A DNA stretch of 64,000 bases, taken from positions 19,280,889 to 19,344,888 of the forward strand of contig NC_054084.1 of assembly GCF_017562075.2 (NCBI RefSeq), read 5' to 3'. Below are positions 63,473-64,000 of the stretch, in pieces (within the stretch, counting starts at the first letter, position 1; each line of letters opens with the position of its first letter). Both the position numbers and the translations under genes were made by a program. This stretch comes from Anopheles merus. Lineage: Eukaryota > Arthropoda > Insecta > Diptera > Culicidae. Under the pieces are notes generated by a model. That model was not told where the DNA came from, did no database searches, and saw only the letters and a list, made by a program, of their open reading frames with translations.

Positions 63473-64000
63473 CTTTGCTTCACGCTTTCCAAAACAAAAC
63501 GGCAACACGGCAGTATAAACGCACGCGCTCTTTTGCTTTGGTTGCTGTGTTTTTTCGGGGTTTTTTGCACAGCACCCGTGGCCGAAATGTGCGGAGGAAT
63601 GGGGTCAGTGCGTGTCCTGCCACACACACACACGCTCTCACTCACTCACTCACTAACGGCAGCAGCATCACATTCTCTTTCTTGCACACATGTACAACCG
63701 CGCGGTCTCGACAGGCTCTTCTAACACTTGCGCGCTTTGCCCCCGCACAGCAAAAAAAGGCTCCAAAAACACAAAACACACACGCACAGTATAATAATCT
63801 GGGCAGCGCAATCTGGCGGGCAAGTGGAAACCGATACAGTGTAAAGGCAGGCAGCGAGAAGCACAACAACCGAACACACCAAACACACCACCAGCGTAAT
63901 GGAGAAGTTGCAGGACGGCGGTGGAAAGGTGGAAACTTACAGCCACCGAAAATATTATATCAGAGCCCAAACGCAGCAGAACCTCACAAAAAAACACACA

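Larger units (their letters stand above)
60451..64000. other. GC-moderate non-coding block with many simple repeats
   Basis: It contains C runs of 15 (60782-60796) and 21 (61047-61067), a 14-base G run (62026-62039), a GAT/GCT run (62075-62102), CA tracts (62265-62282, 62883-62903) and (CA)n at 63434-63468. No exon, tRNA or known element was recognised. AT-rich patches occur near 62750-62820. Confidence 0.5.

Overview
The window looks like mosquito, most likely Anopheles, nuclear DNA. Three things point there. The single recognisable protein segment is an insect insulin receptor substrate (chico/IRS) pleckstrin-homology (PH) domain preceded by long Asn/Ser/Gly tracts. A tRNA-derived SINE with pol III A and B boxes and a GAA tail at 59.2 kb closely resembles the Anopheles SINE200 family. 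The rest is non-coding sequence, dense in (CA)n, (GT)n, (CT)n and trinucleotide microsatellites. I saw no bacterial operon, ribosome-binding-site pattern, CRISPR array or rRNA.

Gene content: one well-supported exon lies on the minus strand. It runs from a strong splice acceptor (AG at 8701-8700) through an ATG at 8575 to a GTAAGT donor just below 7549. It carries 342 complete codons: a low-complexity N-terminal extension of about 215 residues, then a full PH domain. Transcription runs right to left, so positions 1-7548 hold the start of the following intron, and the PTB-domain exon expected next was not found in the window. Positions 8700-64000 are the preceding intron and/or the 5' flank. 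The 5' untranslated exon and promoter should lie to the right but could not be fixed; a GAGA/CGCG-rich island at about 36.0-36.5 kb is the best candidate I saw.

Layout: from 8.7 to 64 kb GC-moderate, microsatellite-rich blocks of roughly 1-3 kb alternate with AT-rich islands of about 0.3-1.9 kb. The transposon-like material is concentrated in the AT islands: a terminal-inverted-repeat element at 11.05-11.93 kb, a short one at 25.50-25.73 kb, a foldback at 53.6-54.05 kb, the SINE at 59.2 kb beside a strong inverted repeat at 59.42-59.74 kb, a (TA)n tract at 45.0 kb, a (GAA)n tract inside a long purine tract at 57.0-57.5 kb, and a diverged tandem duplication at 50.4-51.0 kb. A palindromic motif close to TTCGAGCAGNTGCTCGAA recurs in at least eight places, all in AT islands.

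I did not find a new multi-gene system. The most notable items are the IRS N-terminal extension, the recurrent palindrome family, and the inverted repeats that could fold into hairpin RNA if transcribed as intron.
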